This document shows positions 1-12,900 of a stretch of DNA of 64,000 nucleotides, one piece after another (the stretch's first letter is position 1; each line of letters begins with the position of its first letter). This DNA comes from Asterochloris sp. CNOR1 (taxonomy: Eukaryota > Chlorophyta > Trebouxiophyceae > Trebouxiales > Trebouxiaceae). The position numbers and the translations under genes were made by a program. The stretch lies in the NCBI GenBank assembly GCA_963969365.1, contig OZ017747.1:806001-870000 (forward strand), in the 5' to 3' direction. The notes under the pieces are model-generated. The model had not been told where the DNA came from and did not search any database. It saw nothing but the letters and a program-made list of their open reading frames with translations.

Positions 1-2540
1 GCAGGCCTCAGTTGCGTACATGTCTGTCCGCCACAGCCCCTGCAGGATCAGTCAGTAGCAGGCTGTGCCCACTTCCGCCTTGCAAGTGCACGCTGGTGGG
101 GCACACTACTGACGCCTTGTCATGCAGGTCGCAGCCCAGCAGCATGCGCAGGGCAGCTGTGCTGGCGCAGGTACTTTTCTAACTCCAAAGCTCATCTGGG
201 TCACAGGGAAGCTGCTCACCTGAATCAGGGTGCCGGACACCTTGGTGCTCCTGGGCAGCACTGCCATCTTGAGGTAAGGTGTCTTGATGGCAGGGTCCAG
301 ATCTGACAGCACCACCCAGAGCACGCGCCACAGGCCAAGCATAGACCTTGGCGCAATGGTACGCGCAATCTGCAGGGCAGAGGCCACCTGTTTCCTTACT
401 GGACACGGCCACAAGGGTCCTCCATCCTGGCTGCCTTGGCAAAGGCTTGGCTGAGCCATATCAACTGCTACAAAGTCGGCACTTGGGCGCATTCAAGCCC
501 ATCTTGGGCTGAGCAGACATTGATGCAGGGCCTCGACGCTGCGACACTGGACAACAAGCCACTTTGCTTTGTGGAAGAAAGCAACAATGACTGTGCGGAG
601 CCTTGCGGCCACAAGAACACTTTTGAGGACAGGCATCAGGTCTGTCACCTTGAGCTCCTTGTGCTGCTTAGCTGCCTGCACCTTCTCCTGAATTGCCTTG
701 AGGGCATTACACTTTCGCTGCAGGTCTGGGGCCAGCACCTGCGCCTCTCCAGCCTCCTGAACTGACTGCAGGCAGGCAGCACATCAGCTTGCTAAAGTGC
801 TGCAGGGCCAGGGCTTGTGAAGCTGCCCATCTGCAGGGCATGCTGTGAATTGGCACAACATGCGCAAAGAGCTGCCGGCAGACTTTGTCTGCACCGCAAA
901 CTGCAGAAAGCAGGCTGCCTCCTGGCAAAATTGCAAGAGCGCCGCTCATGCAGCCCCAGGCCTGAGCATGCTGGGCATGGTCAAGCTCAGCGAAAGGAGG
1001 CTACTGCCAGCCCCAGTGGGAGGCCAAACATGAACAGCTCCTTATTGTCACAGCATGGTGCAGCACAGGCTGAACAAAAGCTTACGGCTAGCTGGGGTGC
1101 AGGGCTGGGCTTGACCAGCTCCTTCTGCAGCAGGCGGGCCAGCATGGCCAGCTCTAGAGGGCTCTTGCTGGTGTCATTGATCAGCACCCGCATGGTGTCA
1201 GCGGGCAGCTGCTCCACTGGGCAGTCGAGTGCTTTAGCAAGCGCTGCTGCGGCCTCCTCAAATCCTGCAAGCAGGCGGTGGACTCCATATGCAAGCCAAG
1301 CAGATCAGACGCACCCATGTGAAGGCTGAACTGAATTACTTTGCACAGCCCAGCAGAGGCAACATGCATTTCTACAGCTCACATTGCAATTGTCAAGCAT
1401 GCTGGTCTGCTGCAACATACTTGAATGGCTGAGGACGTCTGTGGCCTCGAGGCCATGACACTGCAGCACGGTCTTACCAGATACTGTGCGGCAGACAGCA
1501 TGCTCACCAACTGCAGTGGTGTTCCACACTGGGTCCCCCTCGGGCACAGCAGTGTCCCCAGCATCCGCATAAGGCTTTGAAAGCCGTGACTCCGCTCCTG
1601 AGGACCTGTGCAGTGCATCTGTCCAGCTGGCAGCAGATGGCGCCACAGTGTCAACCTCGCCAAGGTCCAGTGCCCTTGTGTCTGGCAGCTGTGACAGCAG
1701 CTTTGACTTCCGGTTGGCGGCATTGAGCTGCAGCGGCACAGGCAGAAGCAGGGTAGCAACCAGGCCTGCAGCGCTGCAGGCCAGCGCACTGCAGTAGGAG
1801 TGTGCTGCAATCTGCAACAATCGTCCCAAGGACGACCACAGTCCTGCCTAAAGCTGATAAGAGGCAGACGGATGGGCTGCAGACAGGGCAGCACTGCCAG
1901 GCTACCCAGTGCTCTCTGACAGGCTGGGAGATTCCTTGGTGCCAGCCTGCAAGACGACAGGCGGCAGAAGGCCATGGCGACTGCCGGCCCTCACCTTCTG
2001 TTGCCGGGCCATGACGGAGTCAAAGCCATACTGGCGATTCAGCTCCCCCAGGCTGTTGGTCTTGCTCCTGTCCTGCGTGGACAGCTTCTCAAAGCCTGGG
2101 GGTGGCAGAGTTTCAGGCTCTGCCTCCTCATCGCCGAAGGCGCTGTCGTCCTTCTGCTCTGCTGGTGCGGCCCGAAAGGGGGACACCGGAGAGCTGGACT
2201 GCTCTGGAGCAGAGCCCTGCTGTCGCGGGGGGGTGGCTGCCGGCTGGGAGGGCACTGCCGCCCTGACTGGCGGCACAGGCTCTGGGGGTGAGGTAGCTGG
2301 CAGGTACTGGTTCACTGTGTCGACATGAAGGTCTGACTTGAGGTGAGAGGAGGTGCACCCCATGGGGTGCCCCAAGGGCACTGCTGGGACGGGCTGGGGC
2401 GGTGAAGTGGCACTGGCAGGGCCAGGGGTGGGGTTGGCAGCGGCTGCCTGCTTGCTGAGGCCCTGACTGTCCTTGCTGGGCCCTTTTAGCCGCGTTTTCC
2501 CACGCAGCAGGCTCTTGAAGCGGTCCAGTGGAGGAGATGG
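1..2540 (-). CDS. Unrecognised multi-exon protein, 3' end beyond the left edge
   Basis: I do not recognise this protein. The minus strand reads a long exon from about 2540 down to 1995 ending AAG|GTGAGG. It codes for a basic stretch (FKSLLRGKTRLKGPSKD), then a Pro/Ala/Ser-rich linker, then an acidic segment (DEEAEPETLPPPGFEKLS). Further exons follow near 1730-1440 (LNAANRKSKLLSQLPDTR and on), 1300-1120 (PVEQLPADTMRVLINDTSK, then SPLELAMLARLLQKELVKP), 780-610 (helical, LQRKCNALKAIQEKVQAAK), 440-220 (IKTPYLKMAVLPRS, ending CAG|GTGAGC) and about 175-120 (TAALRMLLGCDLHDKA). The frame is open upstream of the internal MGCTSS, so the true start probably lies on an earlier, unseen exon. A mostly helical, low-complexity N-terminus suggests a scaffold or adaptor, but that is only a guess. 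Exon edges are approximate. Confidence 0.5.
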
Positions 2541-2544
2541 TCAG

Positions 2545-3498
2545 GAGAAGCAGATGCCTGCTTTAGTAAGCGTATGTGCAGCCTGTATTGGAGCAGTGAT
2601 GATGTCAAAGGTGAACTTGACTCTGTAGAGGTGCCTGCACATGGCAGGCTCTGCAGCAGGGAATGAGAGCAGGCCATGCCTGACCGTTTCAGCGCCAGGA
2701 AGACCGCCAAAGGGTCAGCCCCCGCTGGCAGGCTGCCAAAGGGGGCAGCACATGATGCGATGATCCTTCAAAAACCTCAAATCGGAGTGTGGCAATGTTG
2801 TGCAAACACCTGACCTCAAGGTCTCATGCCAAATCAAAGGGCTGGCTCTCCAGGAAGCTCAGTACGAGCAGCCGGACATTCTCAATTGGCCAGCATGTTT
2901 TTACGAAAAAATAATTGTGAATCAGCAGGAGCGGATGATGCCAGCCTCAAGCCACAGAACCACTGGACAAGAGCTTCAAGGCCAGGTGACTGCAGCATGG
3001 ATCGCAGCCGTCAACAGCAGCTCCATAGGCTCCATGCTCCTAGGCTGGAAAGGCGTACTGGATACGCTTATGCTGCACAGATCAAAGCGCTGCAACATCT
3101 TCCTAGCAGCTTCCACCTCAAGGCAGCAAGTGGCTGTGGCCTGCTTTGACATGGACAAGCTGCTGTCCTCTGCAGCTTGGCTGATGGCTGGTGCAGCTCA
3201 CCCTGAGCACACCATCGCACATCCAGAGAGCCCCAAACCAAGTTCTGCATGTAGAGTATGACAATGCAGCAGGATGAATGGGAAGATGGCAAGCCTCAGC
3301 CAGATGCTGAGCCTGTCACCGGCATGACTGCATTGCTACCGATGGTGGGCTGGCAGGCTGCCCCTACGGCCAAAGCAGAGACACTAGAAATATGAAACTG
3401 GTGTGCCTGACCTTGTGAGCCATGTCTGATAGATTCTGCTTTTTCTTCTCCAGCCTACATGAACTGGGGGACTGCCCCAATTTTGTCCAACACTGCCC
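2545..3498. other. Stretch without a supported gene
   Basis: This gap separates the left-hand minus-strand gene from the divergent NSUN6-like gene. No exon with matching splice sites or a recognisable protein was found. It probably holds the two promoters and 5' untranslated or first-exon sequence. The open frames at 2800-3261 have no family resemblance and no good splice borders. Confidence 0.4.
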
Positions 3499-6400
3499 AT
3501 GCCAGCCCTTGCTTTGGCAGCAATGAACTTGCAGAGACCCCTGACTGACACTGTGGCAGCCAGCAAGACGTTTGCTCCTTTGCACAGGGGCTCCAGCTGG
3601 AGTCCATGCATGGAATTCTACCTGGCTGCTGCCTTTGGGCAAGAGGGACTGCGCCGTCTATCAGAAGCCCTCTGCCGGCCGCCACGTAGCACGTGCCTGA
3701 GGCTCAACACTCTGCACCACACCCTAGAGGTGCTCAATGCATTCTCTCATTGCCCGCACGCTGCAGAGCTCATGCAGCCTGCCAGCAGTCCATGACCATG
3801 TGTGCATCCACTCACCATCCCATGCAAAAGTTGTATACAGAGGGCTGGTCCCAGCCTGCAGCATTCCCAAACCGCATTGACTGTCATACGATACCCATGC
3901 AGGAGGTCAGGCACGAGCTGCAGCAGGAGCTCCAAGCCTCCAGCTGGCAGGCCCAGGCAGAGGGCAGGGTGGTGGACCAAGTACCTGAGGTGCCCCAGGC
4001 CATGCTGCTGCATGGAGGAGGGCAGCAAGACGTGGACTATGCGCCAGCACAAGGTGAGGCTAGGATGCCATGTTGATGAGCATCCAGCTGCTTCTTTCAG
4101 CAGCACCTCGAGTATCCTGGGCCTCTCACCTGCTGCTAACTTTGGCGGGCAGCAGCCCAGTGGTAGTCAGGGATGGCATTTGTGCAGCGGCCTGTGCTTG
4201 CCCAGCAGCCTTGACCTTGTGGCCTGCAGGGCGGGAGGTTGCTGTCAGCCGCAAGGCGGCTGAGGGCATTCTGAGGGGAGCGCACGTCTTTGTGCCTGGT
4301 GAGCGCTTGCAGTGCTCCAGTGCCTGAGCCAGAGTTGTGCTTGACTCTGTCCAGTCACTGCCTCAACACGGTATGGCAGATGAGCTCCTCTTCACAGTAG
4401 CATCTGGCCGCACCATGCCACCTCTGCCCTGCTGCGAGCATCGCGTACAGGCCAGGATTCCATGCTAGCCATACTTGAAGAAGATGCAGGTCTTGCGCTG
4501 TGCATCTGTGCAGGTGTTGTGGCAGCCAGTCGGGACATGAGCGTGGGGGATTTGGTGGCAGTGAGCACCATTCTGGAGCAGCCTGGCACCACGGGCGTGC
4601 CCCGAGGCGCAGTGCTGGGGGACGCAGCGGCTCCTTTGCTGGCGGCCGCAGACCGCTCTCACCTGCATCTTGGCAAGTCTGTGGCTGCTGAGTCACCGGC
4701 TTCGCTGTTGCTGTCAGGGCGACTCCGTGTGGAGGAGGCAGGGCCACATGTGTCTTGAGCTGTTGCATTCAGTGGGCCAAAAGTTGTCCCTCGCCCATGG
4801 TGCTCAGCAGCACTGCTTCCTTACATGGGTGCTGTGTAACTGCTGTAATAGCTGTGTTGGAGTAAATCACTCACGACATTCCAGAATGGAGGCGCCTCTG
4901 GGCAGGCTGCGGATGGGGGCAGTTCCCTCCCAGCCAGCAAAGCATCTCTGACAGTACTGCAACGTCTGCTTGGCCTGGACGTACAGGGCAGCATTTTGCA
5001 ATTCTGCACTGCATGAACATGTGAGGATGCACCAAGATGGCTGCAAGTCTGTTCAGGCTGGAGATGGGGTGCAGCCCCTCACACGCAAGAGCTGCATGGG
5101 AACTCTGGCAAAGAGTGAGCTTGCCCAGCACGGCGGCAGGCCCAGCAATGTGGCAGCAACCCGCAATGCAGCACTGCAGGTACCCTCTGAGCAGCACTTG
5201 CCCTGGCTGCAGGTCTTGGGAGGCTGGAGATGGGCCGCAAAGCCCTGTTCAACAAAACCCGAGGCGTTGCAGTCACCCTGCTGCAGCGGGCCTTTGAGCT
5301 GCCCCCTTGCAACGGCCTCCTGCCTGGAAAGCTCATGCTACAGAACCTGCCCAGCATCGTGGCCGCCCAGGCGCTCAGCCCTACCAGAGGCTCCCGGGTT
5401 CTGGACATGTGTGCGGCCCCTGGGGGTGAGTGCACAGCGCCAGCTCAATGGGCAATCCTCGGCGGATGCATGTGGTGCATTGCTGTGACCTGGTTGCTGG
5501 GCGGCAGGCAGGTGGCTGCTGGGGTGCAGTGTAGCCAAGAACCTGCAGGCCAAGCAGGGATTCACCCGACCCATGCAGTGCTGGACCTATGCGCTCCCAA
5601 TGCGTCTCAGTTGCCTGCTGTTGACCAGCTACTTTTCAAGCACGATGAGATGGAAAGGAAAAGTGCTTCAGCAGCAAACATTTCCCAAGGCACCCTCGTT
5701 GCGCTCTTCCATGCAGTCAGGCTCCCCACCAGCCTGGCCACAGCTGGCCTGCTACCCTTCTGAGCAGGAATGATGGTTGGAGCTGATCGTTGCTGCTGGT
5801 GCTGGCAGGCAAGACCACAGCGTTGGCAGCCCTGATGGGGGATGAGGGCACCATCATTGCCCTTGACCGCAGCCATGCCAAGGCGCAGGAGATCAGGCAA
5901 GTTGCCTGTTTGCCCATGCTGTGGTAGAGCTGCACGCCTGGGAGCATCACCTGCCTGCGCGGCCTTGACCAGTGCAGACAGCCCCAGGCTGCCTGCAGGA
6001 AGAAGGTGTGAGCCCATCCACATGCAGCATTTCCCCTTCATGCACAGTTGCACAGCAGGAAGAAGGTGTGAGCCCATCCACCTGCAGCATCTCCCCTTTA
6101 TGCAGAGTTGCACAGCAGGAAGAAGGTGTGAGCCCATCCACCTGCAGTATCTCCCCTTCACACACAATCACACAACAGGTAGAAGGTGTGAGCCCATCCA
6201 CATGCAGCGTCTCCCCTTCATGCACAGTCACACAACAGGTAGAGGTGTGAGCCCATCCACATGCAGCATCTCCCCTTCATGCACAGTTGCACAGATTGAC
6301 AAGACTGCCACTGTTGCCTCTAAAGGCCCTGGCTTCTGCCGGGCTTCAGCGGCTGAGCCAAGGCGCCACTTGTGCAAATCCCTGAGCAGCGCTAGTCACA

Positions 6401-7859
6401 GCATGCTCAGCCCCTGCTGCTGCCCTTTGGATTCTTCTGCACTGCAGGGATTTATCAGCTGAGCTGAGGTGCTCCAGCATAACAGCTTTCAAGATGGATG
6501 CCACTCAGGCAGTGCTGCGGCCTACAGCTCCCCCCACCACTGCCACCAGCCAGCCAGCAGGTGGCCCAGGAAGCCTGCCTGGCCCTCCACCATTGACACC
6601 GGGCGCAGCTGAAATCCCTGCAGAGTGGAGGCAGGGCATGCCCATGAGCATGAACCCCAAGGTCATGCGCAGGCAGGAACGCAGGGCTGAGGTGAGGCTT
6701 CAATGCGCTTCCAATGTGTTCTGATGTCCACAAAGTATGCATGGGCCTGCACACAGCAGTCAGGCGCCCACTACAATGGGGCTTCAGCTGTCCTTTCCCA
6801 GCCTGCATGGTGCTTTGCTGGCCCTCCTTGCCAGGCATCACCTGCCTGTGAGGCTGTGCTCATTGCTGCTGCAGATGTGCCGCCAGCTGGGAGTAGCCCC
6901 GCCCAAACAGCCAGTGGACATACAAGGCCCCACCTGCAGGGTATGTCCTGCAGCCGCCTTTCAACTTCAAAACAAGTACTGCCACAACATACTTGAGGGC
7001 ATGATGGTGTCCATCTGCAGCCCGAAGTAAGAATGCGGAGCATCAGTGGCTCTACCTGCCAGCCGTGTGCTGCAGCATGCCACACACTGAGCTCACACTC
7101 TCTAGGGCCTGCCTGCAGGTGGGATTTGAGCCTGCCAGCTTTGACCACATTCTGCTGGATGCTCCCTGCACAGGACTGGGCCTTCGGCCGCGCCTCATGC
7201 AGCATGCCACACTTGACTATGTGCTTCAGGCAAGTGGCTCGGGCAGATGCCTTGGGCAAGCTGATCAGGCTGCCACATGGAAGTTCCTTCCTGCCTCCCT
7301 CTGAAGAGACTCTGCTCAGTCACTCTGCTGGCTTCCAAGCTGTGGGTAAAAGCGACGCCATACACATGCCGGCCTTGGCTGATGTGATCCACGCTTTGAG
7401 ACCTGGTTGTTGCCTCTTGTGTAGACGGCAAGATACCAGCGCAAGCTCATCCGTGTGGCGGTGGAGCTGCTGAAGCCTGGGGGAACAATGGTATACAGCA
7501 CCTGCAGCATCAGCCCAGGTGAGCTGTCTTTTGCGTGTAGCACTGCCCTATCTGCTTGTGCCAATAAAGTATCTGCTTTTGCCGACATCTGGACTTTGCT
7601 CCTTCTAGTGCTGCCTGCCTGTGCTACAGCGGAAAACGAGGCCAATGTGGCGTGGCTGCTGAAGGCCTACCCTGAGATGGAGCTCAGCAGGCATTCTCCA
7701 GTGCTGGGTCAGCATGGCTTGAGTGGGCAACTCAGGCATCAAAATGGTGACCTGGAGGATTGGCTTACAACATCTCAGGCTGAGAGGGTACAGCGTTTTG
7801 ATCCCACTGCTGCTTTGGACACCATCGGCTTTTTCATAGCAAAATTCACAAAATCGTGA
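3499..7859 (+). CDS. NSUN6-type RNA cytosine-C5 methyltransferase with PUA domain
   Basis: Encodes a SAM-dependent RNA m5C methyltransferase of the NOL1/NOP2/Sun family, closest to NSUN6, which methylates certain tRNAs and mRNAs. Exons read 3499-3729, 3903-4053, 4230-4298, from 4514, about 5230-5425, 5809-5896, 6469-6691, 6875-6940, 7119-7229, 7425-7518 and 7630-7859, with phases that join. The N-terminus (FGQEGLRRLSEALCRPP) is followed by a PUA-like part containing ILRGAHVFVPG, then QNLPSIVAAQAL. The SAM site is VLDMCAAPGG|KTTALAALM, split by an intron. DAPCTGLG and YSTCSISP carry the two cysteines of the family (motifs IV and VI). The end DTIGFFIAKF matches the NSUN6 C-terminus. The exon between 4514 and 5230 is not fully resolved. 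Start 3499 is the first in-frame ATG; 3610 is an alternative. Two introns use GC donors (5897, 7230). Confidence 0.88.
5998..6296 (+). repeat. 60-b minisatellite inside an NSUN6-like intron
   Basis: Five head-to-tail copies with a period of exactly 60 b begin at 6001, 6061, 6121, 6181 and 6241; the last is shortened by one base. Each starts AGAAGGTGTGAGCCCATCCA (AGAGGTGTG in the last) and runs through CTCCCCTTCATGCACAGT. The array lies within the intron 5897-6468. Because 60 is a multiple of three it is open in several frames, which creates long but meaningless open frames on both strands. Confidence 0.95.
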
Positions 7860-7982
7860 TCAAAGGAGGGAGGGGACTGTCATGTGAGCTGCCCTCGAGC
7901 AGCTCAGTCAGGTCGCGTGTTCTGTTCCTACATGTTAGGGAGCTTCTCAGCGGGTGCATGTTCTGGAGAGCAATGACATGGC

Positions 7983-9120
7983 TCAAAGCCTGGCGCGCGG
8001 CTCGTCGCCATTTTTGACACCCAGCAGAGCAGCTTGGCGCTGCTTGATCTTCTTGAATTCCCGCTGGACATAATCTAACAACCCATCTGGATATGAAATG
8101 CTAGACCACTCATTCAAGTTGCCCGCCTCCCACCTGCAGAGAGAGTCACCAGTGTTGCTGCCCATGCGCTGCGCCTCCTATGCGACTGGCAATGAATGGT
8201 GGCCTTGTACTGCCTACGGACCCGTTGAAGCAGCAGCCAGATTGCGACCAGGCATAATCGCCAGGCTAGGCCTGGGCAGCTGAGCTCATTTGGTCCTGCT
8301 CGTTTGAGGATGATTGACTTCACAGCGTGAAAGATAGTCGACGAACTCCCTCACCTGGACATCAGGACCTTGGTGGTCTTGACATATGCCATCAGCTTCA
8401 AGAGTAGGGGCTCCACCTCTGCTGATTCTAGCAGATCTATGTGGTTGGTGATGGCATCAGCCGCTTTGTCGTTCAGCGGCTGCAGCACCTCCTTCATCCA
8501 GTGCCTGCACGAGCAGCGCTGTGAGCAAGCCTGCTCTGTCCAACAAGCAGAAGAGGTTTGCAGCGCCAGGCTGACAGCCCTGATGGGCTCAAAAGGTTGT
8601 GAAGAACATAGTCAGCGGATGCTTGCTTGGCACAGGTCCCCTCCAGGCTGCCCATTAGGCTGAGCTACTGCCCCCTAGATCCAAGACTCAGCCTCCTTCT
8701 CACCAGCCATGAAAGCAGGCCTACTGCAGGACGACTACCTGTAAGCCTGAGCTTCCTTCCCCTCAGCATCCTCTCGCACTGCCTGGATAAAGCTCTCCTT
8801 GGTGCCATCGGGGCTGTGCTGGCGCACCATGGCGTCAAAGGCGCTCTTTGAGGCAGTCACGCATGCCAGTAGGGGCCCATACAGGTCTCGGACCTGCTCG
8901 TTGATCCTGTCTATCTGCGCCTCGCGCTCCTTGGTTACCTTTGAGTTGTAATATGTAAACATGTAGCCTGCATGACTTAGCATGAGGTTATGGCACGCGG
9001 GCAGGTTCTGCTTGTGGATTCTTAGGCTGCATGGCCTGCATGCTGGGTCCGCCTTGGCATGCAGTCCAACTCACCTCCTCCTGCCAGCACCACTGGGGTC
9101 ATCTGCTTGATGACGTCCAT
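7983..9120 (-). CDS. Conserved 191-aa protein of unknown function
   Basis: Four exons join cleanly: 9120-9075 (MDVIKQMTPVVLAGG), 8967-8739, 8504-8355 and 8133-7983. Together they give 576 b, or 191 residues plus stop. All donors and acceptors are GT-AG. The short N-terminal segment (VVLAGGGYMFTYYN) is hydrophobic and may touch or cross a membrane. It is followed by a helical body with TKEREAQIDRINEQVRDLYG, LHWMKEVLQPLN-like HWMKEVLQPLN, NHIDLLESAEVEPLLLKL and a basic helix FKKIKQRQAALLG. From memory, similar uncharacterised proteins with an N-terminal membrane piece and the RINEQ..DLYGPLLA motif occur in algae and bacteria; no function is known to me. It is convergent with the NSUN6-like gene, with 123 b between the stops. 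Confidence 0.8.
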
Positions 9121-9960
9121 CCTACAGCTTGGCTTCCCGCGAGGTTGCACCCCAGAGGCAGGTCACAACATTTGCCTGATTTGGGCTGGGCAAGAAAGGA
9201 AGTACTAAAAAGCAAAACCTTTGCTGCTGATCTCTGCCATCAGCTTATCTTAGAGGAGCCTCTGCATCAGATCTTTGGCAGCTTGGAGCATCATGAGGGT
9301 CTCTGCACCATGGCAGGCCAAATGAACTATGGTGGCAGCACCACATCCGTGTGTGTACAGGTATCTATCTACATTGAATGGCACTACTTCTCAACAGAGG
9401 AATGCAGTGGTATGCTTTCTCGTACCCAGGAGGTCTAGCCCACATTGATACGTTGAGGATTGCCAAGGAGAATGAATCGAAACAGCTGTGCATAGGACCA
9501 ATGAGGCACCCAAATGATAACCCTGCTGGCCTCACTGCAAGTCTAACCCCCTGGGGATTTGATTGCCAATGCAAAGATGCTGTACAATGCGACATTTGTT
9601 AGTGGATGAATAGTGGTACCACTAGTGGCATGCCTCCCTCTGTGCCAGTGGGCAGCCTTCCGCACCGGCACACAGATGAGCCAGAGCTCCTAGCGCCTGG
9701 CGTCGCTGCAGGGACATTTTCCAGGCTTGTGTACGGCCCACCTCCACCTGGTTTAGAAGCTGTGCCATTTGGTGTGGTTGCATTGCAGCAGCTGCTGCAT
9801 GACTGACTCTGACATGATGGTGACAAGGCAGAGGTTGCACCTGATACTCAAAAAAGGGCTCAGCATCTCCAGACGGACGCAGAGGGAAAGTCAGTAAGGG
9901 AGGGCATGTACCATTGGATGCCTCATCTCGATGCAAAAAACACAAATAATCTGGTGGACG
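9121..9960. other. Gap between the 191-aa protein gene and purple acid phosphatase
   Basis: No exon could be supported on either strand. Both flanking genes are on the minus strand, so the region should hold the 3' untranslated part of the phosphatase and the promoter of the 191-aa gene. No repeat or RNA gene was seen. Confidence 0.4.
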
Positions 9961-12900
9961 CTAAAATCTTGATACGTGGTGGTTTGCGCAGCCTCTGAAA
10001 GAGTCCTTCTCAATGATCACCTGCAGCGGCAAGTATCTCACTCGGGGCAGCCTTCAGGGACAATGTTCAGCAGGTGAGACCACCACGTTTGCAAGTGAAG
10101 TCACTGCCTCACCTCGTCGGCTGCCATGCGCTGGCCTCCGTGATTTCTAAACCAGGCCCACTTCAAGCGGTCAGGGCTGATCTCAAGCGTGCCCTGTGTC
10201 ATGAAGCGGCAAGAGGTCACACCGGGTGGCTGGTTGAGTGACTGCAGGACTGGCACCAGTCGATGTCACAGCTGCAACCCTTGCTCACATGTCCAAAGGA
10301 GGCCTCCCGGAATGCGCTCCATTCTGGCTGGTGCTGCGGGCAGAATGAGGGCTCCCCATCACGCATGCCATCCTGCAGTTCAGAGACATTTTGATGATGT
10401 TCACTGACATCTGAGGATGGATGTACCTGCCTGTTTTGCCAGCCCATGTAAACCTTGACCCTGGATTGTCAACCCGTCAGCGGGGTGTCCTGCTCAGCCC
10501 TGCACATGTCTGATCAGAAGCAAACAGAAGCAGTCCCTGGTGGTTGCCTCTCTGCAAGCAGTCTGCACAATCAAGAGCCTCTGCGTGCTGACCTGGGACT
10601 GGTAGGTGGGGCAGGCTGCCGGCCTGGGCATGGGGCACTGGGAGCCGTCAGGCGCATCGTCTACCCACACACGAGCCAGCTGCTCCAGGTTGCCTGCACA
10701 CACACAGGCTCTGTGATGCGCATGGCCCTCCCCCTTGTTGATCCACGAGGTGGGCAGCTTGCACAAAGAAGACTTCTTTAGGGCACAGGGCCTTCCAGAT
10801 GAGTAGCCCACAATACCCTTCTCACGAAGCAGGCCAGCTCACGGCCACCACCGAAATGCGGCTGGGCGGGCAATCGCCAGGCAAAGAGCTATCTGGACTC
10901 CCATCATTTGCATACAGCAGCCACAGAAAGGGTGCAAGCCGCACCTGCATCTCCAACTGTTATGTGTGTGATGCCACAGGCATCCACAGTATAGTTGTGC
11001 ACCCTGTTCATGCGCTCGTATCTGCAGGCAACGAAATGAAGCTGAAAATCACAGGTGCAGAACGCCTCAGGCATCCTTCAAGACTGCGGGATGCAACACT
11101 TACGCATGCACATGGCCTGTCAGCACCAGATCCACGCCAGCATCATAGAGAATTGGCCTGCAGCAGACCATTCATTCCTTGAGATCATGCCTAGCAAGAT
11201 GGCGACAGCCAGCAATGCAGTGGTGGCACCATGAAAGCACTGCCAGCATGCAGACAAAGCTCTGCTCACTCCACAGCTTGCCGCCAGCACTCCAGCTCCT
11301 TGAAATGATTCTGCACAGAAGGGGACTGGGATTAGTGTAATAACTTTGCATTTGTGACAGCAGCAGAGGCCACTCTGCGCATCTCATGCACAGCTCTGAG
11401 GGTCTGCTCAGAAGTCGCAAGACCCCGAGCTGCACATGTAGCAGAGCCAGCCGTACCCCCCAATTGCAACAAGCAGAGTAAGTCAACAATCAAGAGCAAC
11501 CCACAATGTAGGTGTTGTAGATGGGGGTGTGGAAGCCAACAATGAGGAAGGGGGTCTTTTTGCGGTTGAAAGCTTTGAGGTCCTCCTTGAGCCACACCAG
11601 CTGAGGGTCATGGGGCACTGTGCCCTGCTGGTAGTCATTGGGTTGGTTGGCATAGGGGTCTGCAGGGGCAACAGACAATTACACGGTGCGCATCGTGATG
11701 CAAAAGAGCACGCATCCTGGCATAGGGGGTGAAGGATGGGGTGAAAAATGGTGTACCGCAGCTTGCAGGAGCAGTGTTGGGGTGGCAAGGGATGCTGCAG
11801 CCAGCCACAGAGCGCAGCTACCCAACAGCGTCACACTCTACCGGGCCCAAGCTGGAGCTGATGCACCCCTCAGCATACACAGGGAACGGTGACAGGCAGC
11901 AACCGCCGGGTTCAGAGCTGGCCACACTCACTCAGCATGACTACATGTGCTGCCCCCACATCTGTGGAATAGTACAACTGGCTGTGGGAGCTGTTGTAGG
12001 GGCCCCTGAAGCGAGCCAGGTAGGAGGCAAAGAACTGCTCAGGCTGGCCGTCTGCCTGAGCTTCGATTTCTGCAGGCAGGCAGGGCGACAAGTGTATGGC
12101 ATTGCAAGCGAGAAGCATGCTGGCAAGACAACAATGCATAGTCAAGCTCCCCATTCACAGCTCACCATGGTTCCCAGGGATCATCTGCAGGCAGTGGCAC
12201 TCAGCTCAGCACCCGTTCTGTCAAAGCTTTGCGGCGCTGTGGAGCACCAGCCAGGCAGCTGTGATTGGGTACGCACCAGCATCGGTATTCTAGAAAAGAG
12301 GTTGGACACCATGCGCTGCCATCCGCTCCAGCGGGGCTGGTAGGTGCCATGCACAGCCCAAGACATGGCCTGCTGGCCGTCAGGCTGGTAGTCGTCTGCA
12401 GCCCACGTCCCAAGCTGTCAGAGGCAGGGCCAGGGCAGCTCTTGTTAGCCCTGGGCGGCATGACAAGCTCCCACATTGCCCGGTCAAGATGTGCTGGGCA
12501 GCTGAAGATGTGGGGGCTCTGCCTGCAGCAACAGGGCCTTTGCAGTGCGCCACACAGACAGTCCAAGCTCACCAGCATACGTAGCATCGCCAATGAGCCA
12601 CACCAGCTGGGGGTCAGACTGCTTCAGGTGGGCCAGTGTCTCACTGGAGTTGGCTGTGGCGCCCATGTCAGCCACGACCCCCACCCTGCAGGCACCAGAC
12701 GTGTGCAGTTGCCATGAACCAGGCGCACAGACTGGGCCATGCCAGAACGCCAATTTGGCACCAGCAGCGCTCTGTGCAGGCAGCCACACTTGTGCAGGGG
12801 AGGCAGCATGCACAGCTGCACCCTGCAAAGTTTCCCTCAGACATGTTGCCTGCTGCTGCTTGCACCTGACAGTGCTGGTGGGTTGCTGCAGGCCAACATG

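Noticed and set aside
2361-2363. MGCTSS start suggesting N-myristoylation and palmitoylation of the left-edge protein
   Set aside because: The reading frame continues open and protein-like for about 180 b upstream, so this methionine is probably internal.
5947-6250. Long repetitive open frames on both strands
   Set aside because: They arise from the 60-b minisatellite, whose period is a multiple of three, inside an intron.
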